The position numbers and the translations under genes are program-made. A stretch of 64,000 nt of DNA from Brevipalpus yothersi (lineage: Eukaryota; Arthropoda; Arachnida; Trombidiformes; Tenuipalpidae), in NCBI GenBank assembly GCA_003956705.1, contig QZCP01000165.1, forward strand, positions 1 through 64,000, given 5' to 3'. Position 1 is the first letter of the stretch. Each line of letters opens with the position of its first letter. The notes under the pieces are model-generated. The model was not told the origin of the DNA. It searched no databases and saw only the letters and a program-made list of their open reading frames with translations. Positions 1 to 10,917 of the stretch are shown one piece after another.

Positions 1-1
1 G

Positions 2-524
2 ACCATTGTCCTTTCAATGGAAGAAATAAGTGAGAAACAATTTATCCTTACTGGATACTTGGAATATTTGCTGAAAAATCTCAATGAACAACGAAATGAA
101 TCCAATGGAAATAGCTATGAGACTGTAAACAGAACTCCATTGATCAAGATCATAACTCTATCTGACCCATCTCAAAGAGGATCACAGCTCTCAATTGAAA
201 TCTTCGTCTCGTTGGCAAAAGTTCAACAATCTCTGCAAAGAAAAGGAATAGTGGTTTGTTTTGAATTGATTTGAGATGCTCAAAATTCTATATGAATTAT
301 TTTCTACTATTCTCTCTCCCCGTTTTCTAATCAAGTGTGGTATCCGCTTACCCAATGCAATGCGTGTTACTCCAGTGCCACTTTACAATTCATTCCTCGA
401 TGTATTCAAGTTCGTCGAGAATATGGAGCAAATCTTGGATGATTCCACCCGGTCGTTTGGTCCAAGCCATGGAACCATGAGCCCAGCAACAGGTGATGAT
501 GTTTTCCCAATAAAAACTGTTTGA
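2..524 (+). CDS. Kynureninase, 3' end only
   Basis: C-terminal part of a PLP-dependent kynureninase (tryptophan catabolism: kynurenine to anthranilate, or 3-hydroxykynurenine to 3-hydroxyanthranilate; cytosolic). Two exons are visible. The first (frame open from base 2, ends 253) reads TGYLEYLLKNLN, then RGSQLSIEIF, and ends RKGIV. The second (336-524) begins CGIRLPNAMRVTPVPLYNSF and ends at TGA 522-524. These match the family's C-terminal signature (R-V-x-P-V-P-L-Y-N-S-F), and the arginine expected to hold the substrate carboxylate is kept. The 82 bp intron is GT-AG and phase 0. The PLP lysine lies upstream of the window, so activity cannot be judged. The two reading frames looked separate until spliced. 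The family call is firm; whether the whole gene is intact is unknown. Confidence 0.85.
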
Positions 525-2069
525 CGAGCGGAAAGGCTCAAATTATCTGATCACCTATGATGTAATATGAAGAGTGGAAAAATTCCATTAACATCTACTG
601 ACTTCGGAAGAAACTCCCAAGGCTATTAATGGGCAATTTCGTCGAGGTCTACACAACTTCTAGTATGAAATATCTATAAAATAGCTCGGTCCATTGGACT
701 ATCCATGTGCCTAAGTATATTTGATTAGACTCATTATCAGAAAGCTCAATTAATGGGTAATTTTTCTAGGTTAGATAAATTTTCTCTGGACTTGGAAGTT
801 TCAAATGATATTTCTAGTATATGAAAAGAGCTCTCATCAAAAATAATATTATATACAATGAGCATCACTGATAATTCACTGGCTTGAAAATTCACTCCTC
901 TCTGACTCATTGACCAATTTTCGGTGAACTCAACTCCATACTGAATCATTTGGGATTGTCAGGAAACGAGCAATAGTCAGACTTCTTGGTGGATATTGAT
1001 CATTAATGATTGCATTGAGCATTGAATGATAGAGAGAAAGGAGATAATTCCATCAGCTCATTAGACTTTTCTTTGCCATCAATTAGAAAGAAGAATGATA
1101 ATTGTTCAATGGAAATATATTCATGAACGATGAAAATACCAAAACTTTGCACTGATATGCAATCCTAGATCACTCTTCAGAGAACATGATCGATCGCTCC
1201 GATTCTAAACGTGCTGAGAAATGTCATGAAAAAGCCGCAAGAAGTGACAGTTCTGAATTCATCGGAACATCAACAGCATAATTGGGCCAAATAATTCAAA
1301 TCACAAAGATTCTGATCACGGGGCCTTAGGGAAAAAACTAAGAGCTTTCCAGCAATTGCTCAGTCTACAACTGAGAAGGTAAGGCCTGAAAAGACTTGAA
1401 AAGCCAAAATGCCATCGATTGATCAAAATGATGAAAGAAAAGGGACGTCGCTTATCATGACCTCATATTGAGAAGTGGAATGAGATCAGTTAGAAAAATC
1501 CATGACGGTCATATTCCATATATTTATGGAATTCAGGAAATTGGTCTACATCGAGAATTATCAGATGATTTGCTGATCTGGAAGAAAAATGGGCCAAAGT
1601 ATGTGATTGTTGAACTTCGTGACAAGAGAGTATCGAATTTTTGAATAATATAGCGAAATACACTATCTTGAGCCCATAGGTTATCTTCCTAATAACAGTG
1701 TAGAAGGAGTGAAAATTCAGGGCAAACTTTTCCCCAAGTTGAGCGACCAAGTCAAAACCAATTGATCATCTGATTATGATAAAGTGATTTTTCGTTCACG
1801 TTGTGATGGATACCAGTAATATGTTGTACTTCATCTATCAGGCTCTTCCACCAGTTTTTCGTCGTTGATATTGTGGTCAAGAATTATCACCTCAATTTTT
1901 GAACACCTATTAGATGGCCGAAAATTATTAAAAAATACTAGTTAGTTGCCAATACTCTAGCAAGTACTCTGAGAAATACCTTGGTACTCTAAAGTACTCT
2001 ATTTAGGTGACAGAGTACTGCATAAAAAGAGCTCTCTTGTGGACTACTCTTTGAATACTAAACAGTCTT
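525..2069. other. Intergenic, no gene seen
   Basis: No convincing coding exon on either strand; the open frames at 746-949 (-) and 1490-1750 (-) are short and match nothing I recognise. Around 1955-2040 the motif TACTCT and its complement recur several times, as at the edge of a decayed inverted-repeat element. Confidence 0.5.
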
Positions 2070-2281
2070 TACTGGAAATGATGAAAGGAATAGCAAAGCT
2101 ACCTGATGAAATGAACAGTATCTATCCATACAGCATGATAATCGATAAGTTTGAACTTCAAAAGAGAGGCTCAACCAGAGTCAGTAGCTGTTGGCTCAAC
2201 TTTTGACGCGCCAAAAAATCTTGGAATCGTTTCCATTGATCACTGCTTTGATCACGTGTTTTTAAAGTTGGTTCAACAATC

Positions 2282-2702
2282 GGTTCGGTATAAAAGACCA
2301 AAACCAAAAAAACCAAAACTTGTCATTTGACATAGATATGGGCCAGGAAGACTCAGTTTCTCGTATTTTGGTTCAGAATGTGAGAACTAAAGTTTTCTCA
2401 TGAGCGGAATTTCATTTCATACTCAAATCAAGTAGAAATTATGTAACGAATACGACCGAGCCTAGCCAAGCCTAAACTAACCTAAACTAAACTGATCTAG
2501 ATAGCGCTGCAAAAGTGTAGAGGGCACTAGCATACAAAATAAGCTACCTATTATTAAAGGTTGTAGCCTATCTAGGTTGCTACTTTATTGGTGACGCCAC
2601 TCTCTACGCTAGAGTACTGTTGACTAGCAGCCACTCCATAGAACACCGCCCTCTGGTTTATTTTGGTTTTTTGTTTTCAATTTTCGTCTTTTATACTGAG
2701 CC
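2282..2702. mobile_element. MITE-like insertion with terminal inverted repeats
   Basis: The left end (GGTTCGGTATAAAAGACCAA) and the reverse complement of the right end (GGCTCAGTATAAAAGACGAA) form an inverted repeat. AACAATC flanks the element on the left (2275-2281) and, two bases beyond the right end, at 2705-2711. The homologous sequence in copy B (about 11497-11503) has a single AACAATC and no insert. No coding potential. Immediately to the right, 2712-2719 and 2745-2752 are perfect inverted 8-mers (AGGAGTGG / CCACTCCT) in a short segment that is also missing from copy B, so a second small insertion may be nested here. Superfamily not assigned. Confidence 0.6.
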
Positions 2703-2812
2703 TTAACAATCAGGAGTGGAGGAAATCCTGAAGGGGATAGATTGCCACTCCTGTTTGTATCCACAACCGAAATTGATTTGAATAAACAACATCAACATGG
2801 TTAATCAATGTA

Positions 2813-3217
2813 TAAGGATGACCAGGAAATCTCAACCATTATCCGAATATATTATTTCCCGAAACACAACTTATCGAACTATTATAATGATATTCTCCGT
2901 AAACAAGTAGCACCCCAAAAATGAGTACTCAAAAATGAGTACTCTTTTCGGTGAACGAATTTATTATTCCAATCGTGCGATTATGATGAATGGTTCATGG
3001 AAACTTCCGGAAACAATTATATATCCTAAGCTTATCAATATGAAAGATATTATTAACTAATATACGTGTATTTGCTGGAATACACTATTTAATAAGATAC
3101 AAGCATTTAATATCCAAGAGTTGTTATCGACACTCGATACTGATTAAATCAATTCTGACATTCATCTCTCTGAGTTATACACTTGTTCTGAAAATTCATT
3201 CCTACACAAACCTTACA
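2813..3217. mobile_element. 405 bp insertion with 6 bp target duplication
   Basis: The segment is bounded by AATGTA on both sides (2807-2812 and 3218-3223). Copy B of the host repeat has one AATGTA at the same place (about 11515-11520) and no insert. The ends are TAAGG and CCTTACA. On the minus strand the element starts TGTAAGG, so a solo LTR is possible, but the far end does not give a clean CA. No reading frame of note. Class left open. Confidence 0.55.
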
Positions 3218-5110
3218 AATGTAATTGTTTCCTTCATGCTTTAATTGAGTTGTTTGACTATTCAATACATTAATGATCAGATGCTACTCTTTTTCTTACA
3301 TGTTGGTGATTTTGCAAGTGAAAAAATTCTCTTATCTGGTTTTCAAGACATAATTTCCTGAGCTTTTGCTGTCTTCTCTTTCTTATGTTTGAACTCTATT
3401 CTGATTATTCTGATCATGAATTCTTGGTTAGCCAAATAGTTTGTGAGCTTATCCAGGTAAGTGTCCACTAGCAAAGTGGCCATCAATATTAATCATCTGT
3501 ATTAGTGTGCATATACATGTATGTGTGTATTGTTATTCACAAGTCATTGCTTTCTCTCTATTTCCAGGCTGATCAACATGTAGTGGTGATTACTTTTGCT
3601 ACTCGACTCAATCATAGTGACTATACTCATCTCATGATGATCATAACGATTAAAGTTAAACCACTGAAAAAGAGTTTTGATCATGTTCTGGGCTCATGTG
3701 CATATCAATGGGCTCACTCAAAGAGTAGTGACTCACACTGTACAGATTTCCCTCTTCAATCGATCGTTTTTGAGGGCCTGTTTGTTAAGCTCTGAATCTC
3801 ACAAAGATTATCTTGTTATGTCTCATGGTCCCAAGCAACCAAGAATAAAGTTGGTGATCACTTCGCATCATTGGAATAGATCTCAATGAATATGATGAAC
3901 TATCTACTTCTGATTGGGTCGAAGAAATTTTTGGAAGAAAATGATATGATCATCACACTGTCAACATGTAATTTGTCAACTCATTAGCATCAGTTCCCAC
4001 CGAGTCGTCATTACTAAGAACAGATGGGAAATGCCATCAATGAATATGTGATCAACCAATTCAGGGTGAATAAAGATTCACTGGATCAGAGAAGATGGTA
4101 ACAAAGATCAAGAATTGAAATTATGACGGAAATCTAATATCATTGGAATTCTTGTCTGATTATTTGAATTTTCAGTCAGGTGAGCTGTCTTATTGAAAAA
4201 TAATTGAAATTTTTGCGAGAAAAAACATTGTTTAATACCGGTTTTTCTTGTCAACGGACTCCTGCTTCCTCTTTAACATTCCGCAAGAAGTAAAAAAGCT
4301 CATTCTTTCGGTGTTAATATGATCATTCTGATGTTTCGAAAGTCTAGACTTCAGTTCGACTTTGTTTCTGGCAATCACTAGCTGATGAAGAAAACTTTTC
4401 TATCATTTGAGTAGATCAGCCACAAAAAAAATTTCGTCTCAGTTTTTAAACATGAGCCATACTTGTCCTCTCATCACAGAGCTACTCATATCATTGACAT
4501 CTGCCAAGAAACGTTTTGATGAATTCAGTCGATCTGTTATAAATACTTGAAGATCACTTGAGAACTCTCACGAACTCTCGTAACGTCGAAAGATCTGACT
4601 CATTCATTGGGAGCTTCTCAAGTTCAGCCAAAGCGACTCAAGATTTGTCACATGCTTCAAGAAAGTTCAACAATTAATTAGTTTTAAGTCCTTGGAAAAC
4701 TTTTCTCTGGGTCTTGCAACATGTAATTATGAACATTTTTCTAGCATCCTTGATACTCAATAGTTTTTCTCATCTTCTATTCAATTATTATCAACAGTTT
4801 TTATTTTTTTCTCAGTTAAATTTGAGTATCACATACATTTTCTCGGATCATCAATTCATAAATATTTGCCCCCAGCCATTTTCAGCAAGCACTTGAATGC
4901 AATGGAGCTTACTGTCTTTTTAGATTGGCTGAACAATCACAACGAATATGATGTAATGCAATCTTGGTATCATGCCACCACTTTTCCCATCAATGCTCAG
5001 GAGACACCAATCAACTTTGGTGTGACTGTTCTTGGACCCTGATGAATCAATCGATTTAGCACCGCTCCTGTAACAACGCAAAACGTAGTGTGAATTGGAA
5101 ACCAAATTAT

Positions 5111-5728
5111 ATCAGCACTACTAGTTTTCTGTGAATATGCTAGTGGCTCTCTTTGTTACATTACTATAGAATTTTTAGGAGAACAGCACAGAAGTGATGC
5201 TGAATGAATTTACAATCGTCAAGTGGGACCCATGGTTTACTCAAAGATTTCCAGGATGAGTGCAGAATTTCTGTGAATTGGGCGAGTTCCAAATGTGAAG
5301 TGGTTCAGTTGACGAGATAAAACAAAAATACATACAAATATCCATATGCAGATGATATCTCTTTGGATTACCGAGCATGATACTGGCGAAAAAAACATTA
5401 TCTCCCCCCAAATGACATGATTATGATAGCTTTGAATGGATAGTTTTCAAGTTGATTGGCACAGGAAGGCTGTTTAGATAATTCTCAATGCAAGTTATAA
5501 TAGCGTATGGTGAAGCTAGAAAAGCTTCGGAAGGGAAACTTAAGAGTTAATCTTGATTGAACACAATTGTATCATCATGTTATCAGCATGGTTGTCGCAC
5601 AAACCATGTTTGGAGATTTATATGATATGAATACTGGATAGAGGGTGTTAATGATTGTTCTGAAATTTCTTTATATGAGAGAAATGATCAAAAAGCATTT
5701 ATATTCACAAACCTTAAAATCTTCCAAC
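5111..5728. other. Intergenic, 5' flank of the cathepsin gene
   Basis: No exon recognised. The frame of the downstream protease is open back to 5645, but the leader fits best from the methionine at 5729, so this stretch is taken as flank and 5' untranslated sequence. Confidence 0.5.
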
Positions 5729-7029
5729 ATGTTCTTCATACTGATGCTCGGTCTTCTGTCAACTTCTTGCAATGGCAAAGAAGCTCTCCCTTCTAATTTT
5801 GACCCTCTCTCAGATGAATTGATCAACTACATAAATAGTAGGAACCTTACATGGAAGGTAAGAATTCATCTCATTCTCTACACCCTAAATCTATATGATC
5901 TTGCAATTTTCCAGGCTGCTCGAAACTTCGAGCCATCTCAACTGAGTTACGTTAAGAGTTTGTTGGGTGTGAAACGTGACAACTCCTTTGCTCAATTGCC
6001 GCGGAAAAAGATTGAAATTTCTTCCGATATTCCTGATACTTTTGATGCTCGCCAAAAGTGGCCCAATTGTTCATCTATCAGTTTAATTCATGACCAATCA
6101 AACTGTCATGCAAGTTATGCTTTCGCTGTCGTCGAAGCTCTATCTGATCGAATATGTATATACACGAAAGGTGAAACTCAAGTAAACATTTCTGCTGAAG
6201 ATGTGGTATGTATGATATCTGGAGTCTGATTTGAAGAGGTACTCAAACGTTCATTCGCTTTTAGATTTCGTGCTGCTCATACTGTGGAGATGGATGCAAT
6301 GGGGGATATCCCTTTAAAGTTTACATACGCTGGCTAGCTGAAGGAATCGTCACAGGAGATGACTACAATGGAGGTGGATGTCGTCCATACTCGATTAAGC
6401 CAGATCATCACAGTAATAAGACTGCTGTCACTCCTCGATGTGTTAAAAAATGCCAGCCATGTTATCCCAAGTCTTACAAGGAAGATCTTCATTTCGGCGA
6501 TGATGCCTGTCCTCTTTTCCCTGACCAAAAACAGATTCAAACTGAACTCATGCATGGCCCTGTTACTGCTGAGTTTCTTGTTTTTTCTGATTTTCTCTCT
6601 TATAAATCAGGTAAGACATTCTTGATGGGAAAATAAATATATCGCTTATGATGTTGGAAAAATGTTCACTTCTAGGTGTCTACAAACGGATGAGTGATGA
6701 CTTTTTGGGCATCCATGCAGTCAAAATTATTGGATGGGGAACTGAGAATGGAACTGACTACTGGTTCGTTTGCTCTGAATATTATATGATCTATACATGA
6801 GAATCTCAAATATTCCAAAATTTTCTTTACTCATAGGCTAGCTGCTAATTCTTGGGGTACTGAGTGGGGTCATAATGGTGAGTTGAACGATCAAATGGAT
6901 AAGCAGCTCAATTGATCAATGTAGTGATTGATTCATTTCTCATTGATAGGACTGTTCAAAATAGCTCGAGGCATAAATGAATGTGAAATCGAGGATTATG
7001 TTTTCATTGGTGATCCTGGACAATGGTAA
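5729..7029 (+). CDS. Cathepsin B-like protein, catalytic Cys lost
   Basis: Six exons: 5729-5857, 5915-6205, 6265-6610, 6676-6763, 6837-6877 and 6950-7029, giving 324 residues, normal for preprocathepsin B. All introns are GT-AG and the phases agree. In order: signal peptide (MFFILMLGLLSTS), propeptide with a TWKAARNF motif, mature start at DIPDTFDARQKWPNC, occluding-loop remnant with two histidines (DHHSN), and the C-terminal half of the C1A fold with GIHAVKIIGWG (catalytic His) and AANSWGTEWG (catalytic Asn). The active-site segment, which in cathepsin B reads QGSCGSCWAF, is QSNCHASYAF here: the nucleophilic Cys is Ser and the next Trp is Tyr. His, Asn and the reading frame are kept, so this looks like a maintained inactive paralogue, not a random wreck. 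Secretion or lysosomal delivery is inferred from the signal peptide. Confidence 0.88.
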
Positions 7030-7708
7030 TGAGTTGGCTTCTTCTCCTAATTTGGATATAGGAAACGGAACGATGTTCTTTTTTCTTAGATGCCAATATT
7101 ATTACTAGATCTAACGATCACATTACACTAAAATAATCCCAAGAACTTGAAACCCGTAGGTTTCCAAATGATTAAGATAATAACCTCTGGTATCTGCCTG
7201 ATTCAATAAATTTTCTCTCAAATGATGATAAATTCTTCTCACTATTTCTGCTATCGATTTGAACTTATTTCTTTCTTGGATATATTGCGATCAAATGTGG
7301 CTCAAGTTGAAGAGCTTTCCACTCACCACAACATGGATTTTAATTTCAACAGCTTGGGTTGTTTTTGATTAGGGATCTGAGCTATCTCGAATGGAATCAT
7401 CACTGATCATGATGTGAAAATAACTCTGTGAAAAATGACTCCTATCGCACTGAGGTGGGAAAAATCGTCTCTAAATGACTGAAAAGTGCTTTTATTTCGC
7501 TTTCCAATTGTCCAACTAGCCAAGACGCAAAGTGATAATTGAACTCAGAAAGCATGTCTTCAATTGTAAGAAGTTTTAATTGGATGTTAACACTTCATGA
7601 TCTCTTAACTACAATGTAAAATTGTAAAATTTACATAGCAATTTCTTGGTTTACTGGATTTTATAATTGAGTCAATCACGCAATAATCATGGTAATCAAA
7701 AAGCTTTA
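7030..7708. other. Convergent intergenic between the two protease-like genes
   Basis: Holds the 3' ends of the cathepsin B-like gene (+) and the legumain-like gene (-). I see no further exon. Confidence 0.5.
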
Positions 7709-9058
7709 TCACTCAATTCTCTTAAAGGAATGATGGGGGATCATTTCTCTGCATGCTCTTTCAAGCTTAAATGAAATTTGAGAACATTCGTTACCCAGAT
7801 TTCCAAATGATGACCCCTCAGCAATATTGACCAAAGCATCCAGGTACTTAATTGCGTAAGGATGCTTAGATGGCTTGAAACAATAAGAACTGAAAGATCT
7901 GATCAGCTTCTCAGCGCATTCCTGATGGCAAATGCTGCTCACTTTCTGATCAAATATTTTCTCAGAGAAGTGGCAATATCCCAAATCACAAAGATATTTC
8001 AATACATTTCGAACTGATTGATCCAAAAATTCACGACCTTGATACAGAAGATCGAGTTTTTTTCGAAGCTCAGATCTGTCCTCAGGAGATGCTCGGGCAA
8101 TTCTTCGCTCCATCAAGTGGAGAGGTTCATAATAACCACATTTTTCGGCTACACACTTTTGGTATGGATTGGATTTTGGTGGTGGATCCACAGAGCCCTG
8201 AAAAGCTGATAGAAGCATTTCACCAATACTCAGGTCACCATATTCCTGAACAGTGGAATTCCCAGTTTCACTTTTGACTTTCAAAAATTGCTGCTTTACA
8301 GTTTTAGTTCCAAAATCTTTTCCAACATCAGAGTCAAGCAGCCAATTGACACCGAACTGAGTACCAAGACACGTATAGGTGAAAACATTACAAAAACAGA
8401 AACAATTGCGCTGCAATGGGCTGGTTGATGTGATTGCGAGGATTGAAATATTATCAGGTAAAAGTCCGTCAAACATTGAGCCGGATCGATCCGCGTCCAG
8501 ATAGAATAAGAGTTTATTGTACATTTTCCTTTCATGCATTAATTCCAAAGTAGATATCAATGAACTAGCGTAGAGGTCATCATCTGGAAAATACATTCGT
8601 CTAGTATAGGCATCAGCAATGAGATAAATGAACACATTGTCATTTGGGCCACTTTCTAAAACTTTCTTGCCTCTCGCTTTCAGCTGAGGATCAGCTAGAA
8701 GGATTCCTGTGAAAACCTCAGCTTGCACATCATTTCCTGTGTAGTCTTTGACAACACCAGGATACAAATTGGAACCATTTGGTTGGTTGATCAGTGTTCC
8801 CGGGTGAGGATTGCGGGTATCATGAGCGGCATCATCGAAAAGCATGGTGATTATATTTGAAGGTGGAATTCCATGAGCTATCAAATCGTGGTAAGCATGG
8901 CACAGGCTTGCTTCTTCAGCATATGATGTTGTATACCCAAAACTTGTGGAAACAAGGACAGCCCAATTTTGGCCATGATTGCTGGTTGAATTGGTAGTTG
9001 AAGTGAGTGAGCCACTAATTGAGCAAAAAGGCAGCAAGAAAGATAGAAATGATTTCAT
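7709..9058 (-). CDS. Legumain-like protein (C13 family), catalytic His and Cys lost
   Basis: Single-exon gene of 449 residues from the ATG at 9058 (frame open to an ATG at 9097). A TATA box sits at 9130-9138, which would leave almost no leader for the 9097 start, and the 9058 start gives a clean signal peptide (MKSFLSFLLPFCSISGS). Clear legumain landmarks follow: NWAVLV, CHAY, FDDAA, NPHPGTLINQPNG, GVVKDYTG, VFIY, NWLLDSD, and a C-terminal Cys-rich prodomain. The two catalytic segments are altered. The family TDHG (His) is replaced by ADAY, and EACESGSM (Cys) is DADRSGSM. The Arg-His pair of the S1 pocket (YRHQAD) reads TSYAEE. Fold and length are kept while catalysis and Asn recognition cannot be, so it is called a pseudoenzyme. 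It is convergent with the inactive cathepsin B-like gene about 0.7 kb away. Confidence 0.88.
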   Translation of the reverse strand: MKSFLSFLLPFCSISGSLTSTTNSTSNHGQNWAVLVSTSFGYTTSYAEEASLCHAYHDLIAHGIPPSNIITMLFDDAAHDTRNPHPGTLINQPNGSNLYPGVVKDYTGNDVQAEVFTGILLADPQLKARGKKVLESGPNDNVFIYLIADAYTRRMYFPDDDLYASSLISTLELMHERKMYNKLLFYLDADRSGSMFDGLLPDNISILAITSTSPLQRNCFCFCNVFTYTCLGTQFGVNWLLDSDVGKDFGTKTVKQQFLKVKSETGNSTVQEYGDLSIGEMLLSAFQGSVDPPPKSNPYQKCVAEKCGYYEPLHLMERRIARASPEDRSELRKKLDLLYQGREFLDQSVRNVLKYLCDLGYCHFSEKIFDQKVSSICHQECAEKLIRSFSSYCFKPSKHPYAIKYLDALVNIAEGSSFGNLGNECSQISFKLERACREMIPHHSFKRIE

Positions 9059-9129
9059 GATCACAACGAAGAAGTATTCACTGAAATTATTCACCATGAA
9101 AACTAGTAACTTTTATGATAGCTTGAAGC

Positions 9130-9138
9130 CTATTTATA
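9130..9138 (-). promoter_or_regulatory. Probable TATA box of the legumain-like gene
   Basis: On the minus strand the sequence is TATAAATAG, about 70 bases upstream of the ATG at 9058. A start of transcription about 30 bases downstream would lie near 9100, supporting 9058 over 9097 as the translation start. Inferred from motif and spacing only. Confidence 0.5.
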
Positions 9139-9415
9139 CAAACCAACTCATTCGAAAACTTACATTTTCCTTGGTGATAGTTACTTGATAATCATTTTGC
9201 TTTTATTACCTGGATAACATGGAGAAGATAACACTCATCAGTGTCTCTCACCATCAATGCTGTTTGAAAAAAATCCATGCACTACAAATAAGTGATATCA
9301 ATGAGATAAAGTTCCATTATCAGATACTGAAAATTCTCCCCAAAAAAGGTAATAAACAAAACAATGAATACTGAACTTGTCTTTGCTGAATTTTCTTTTT
9401 TCTTTACGCTGAAAG

Positions 9416-9766
9416 TAGTGATGGGAGAAGTATACTCATATACTCATATACTCGAGTATTTTTGGTGTACTCGATACTCGAGTATCGAGTATTTTCAGGA
9501 TATGAGTATACTCATGAGTATTTTTTTGAATACTTTTCGATTCTCTTCTCTCCCCCACATAAGAGGCACCACTGCTCCTATGTTAAAGTCACATAGACTT
9601 TGCTGCCATCTGTTGACAAAGGGGGTTTTGGGGGGAGAGAATCAGCTGTGAGTATTTTTTCGAGTATTTTTTGAGTATTTTTCTTGTACTCGAGTATACT
9701 CGATTACTTTCGGCGTACTCGAGTATATACTCGAGTGAGTATTTTTGATGTACTCGCCCATCACTA
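9416..9766. mobile_element. hAT-type MITE
   Basis: The left end TAGTGATGGG and the right end CCCATCACTA are perfect inverted 10-mers of the hAT type, flanked by a perfect 8 bp target duplication GCTGAAAG (9408-9415 and 9767-9774). The inside is filled on both arms with variants of GAGTATACTCGAGTA (partly self-complementary), with a unique core around 9540-9650. 351 bp, no protein. An internally deleted hAT derivative mobilised in trans is the natural reading. Confidence 0.9.
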
Positions 9767-10009
9767 GCTGAAAGCCAGCGTCTTGAATTGATCTTTTGAG
9801 CAATATATTAACTTGATACGGTAAGAAAAGGCTCTGTGAATAACTGTTATCAATGGATCTCTCTGTAAGAATTTTCTCAGACATACAGAACTTCTTCTTC
9901 TTTTTCCCAAATAGTATCACAAGAGCATCTTCAATACGACTTATAAGTAATGAGAATAGGTTTCGGTTCTTCAGGAAGGTATGGGCTGGCAAAATCGGAT
10001 GATTTTTTG

Positions 10010-10400
10010 AGTAGCACTTTCAGAGAATGAGTTTATTGGTCATTTAGATAAAATATTCTTTTCATTTTTCCCTCTGGACTTTCAAGGCCTAAAAAATGAT
10101 TAATTAATTTTGGATGCTCTGAAGAATTTTCCTCGTTGATTTTGTCCGAATTATCAGAAATTGAGACGATTCAATCGCAAATCACGCGGCTCAAAATGTT
10201 GAATGTTGGAATTTCTTCCAGAGTATGTGAAAATGATTTTTATTCATTTTATTTCAATTTGAGTGATAGAATTTTTCTATTTGAGCGGATGTATTTTAAG
10301 TCTGAATTTGTTCGTGGCAATCACTAGCTAATAAAGGAAACTTCACTATCATCTGAGTATATTAGCGACAAAAACAGATAAATATAGTCCCTTGAACGAG
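10010..10400. repeat. Partial third copy of the dispersed repeat
   Basis: Around 10316-10380 the sequence (CAATCACTAGCTAATAAAGG and what follows) aligns with 4374-4430 in copy A and 14657-14712 in copy B. The surrounding sequence is more diverged, so the ends are approximate. Confidence 0.55.
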
Positions 10401-10917
10401 TGTCATTCCTCAAAATTTCACTAGTATTTGATAATCGAAACCTTGCGCAAGATTAACACAGAAAGTTTCTGCCTTGTTTTGTTTTCTCATGTTTTCATTA
10501 TTAATCCCAAGCATGAAGCCGTTTACAGAGAGATTGGTACAAAAAGCTCACTTGAATAATAATTCTTATCATGACCCCCTGGAGACTGGTCATAAATGAT
10601 GGCAATAGAGGAAGAAAATGGATATGGAATAGAATCAGATCAATTCTTCAAATCAGATCTATCATTGTTTACATTGATGTCCATTTGGCTTACTTACTTG
10701 AACATCATTTAAATTGAAGTCTTTTTTAAGTTAATTTCTCGCAAGCTTTCGAATTTTGTTTACTGAAGATTCTGTCATTCTAATTCGAGTAAATTCATAT
10801 ATCGTCACTTCGAATGTAGAAGTAGAGATAGAGAAGTTCTTCGTTTTTTGGATCATCAGTCCCAAATATGGCTCAGCTGATAGTGAAGATAGAATAAGTT
10901 CACTTACCAAGGTAGGG

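Larger units (their letters stand above)
2070..5110. repeat. Long dispersed repeat, copy A
   Basis: This stretch is closely similar, with indels, to 11290-15372 (copy B). Shared landmarks include GATCACGTGTTTTTAAAGTT (about 2252 and 11473), a long nearly identical block at 3890-4240 and 14130-14450, and the region up to about 5105. Copy A carries two insertions missing from copy B (2282-2702 and 2813-3217), and copy B carries one missing from copy A. In both copies a perfect splice donor (CCAG|GTAAGT at 3457) and acceptor (TTCCAG at 3567) bracket a pyrimidine-rich stretch, suggesting descent from a transcribed, spliced unit. I find no intact protein. It may be an old transposable element or a decayed gene duplication. 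Confidence 0.75.

Noticed and set aside
2712..2752. Hairpin AGGAGTGG / CCACTCCT as a Helitron 3' end
   Set aside because: No CTRR terminus follows the hairpin and no AT target dinucleotide or 5' TC end can be shown.
3505..3889. Overlapping open frames as a small gene
   Set aside because: They lie across the conserved splice acceptor of the dispersed repeat, and the matching frames in copy B are interrupted.
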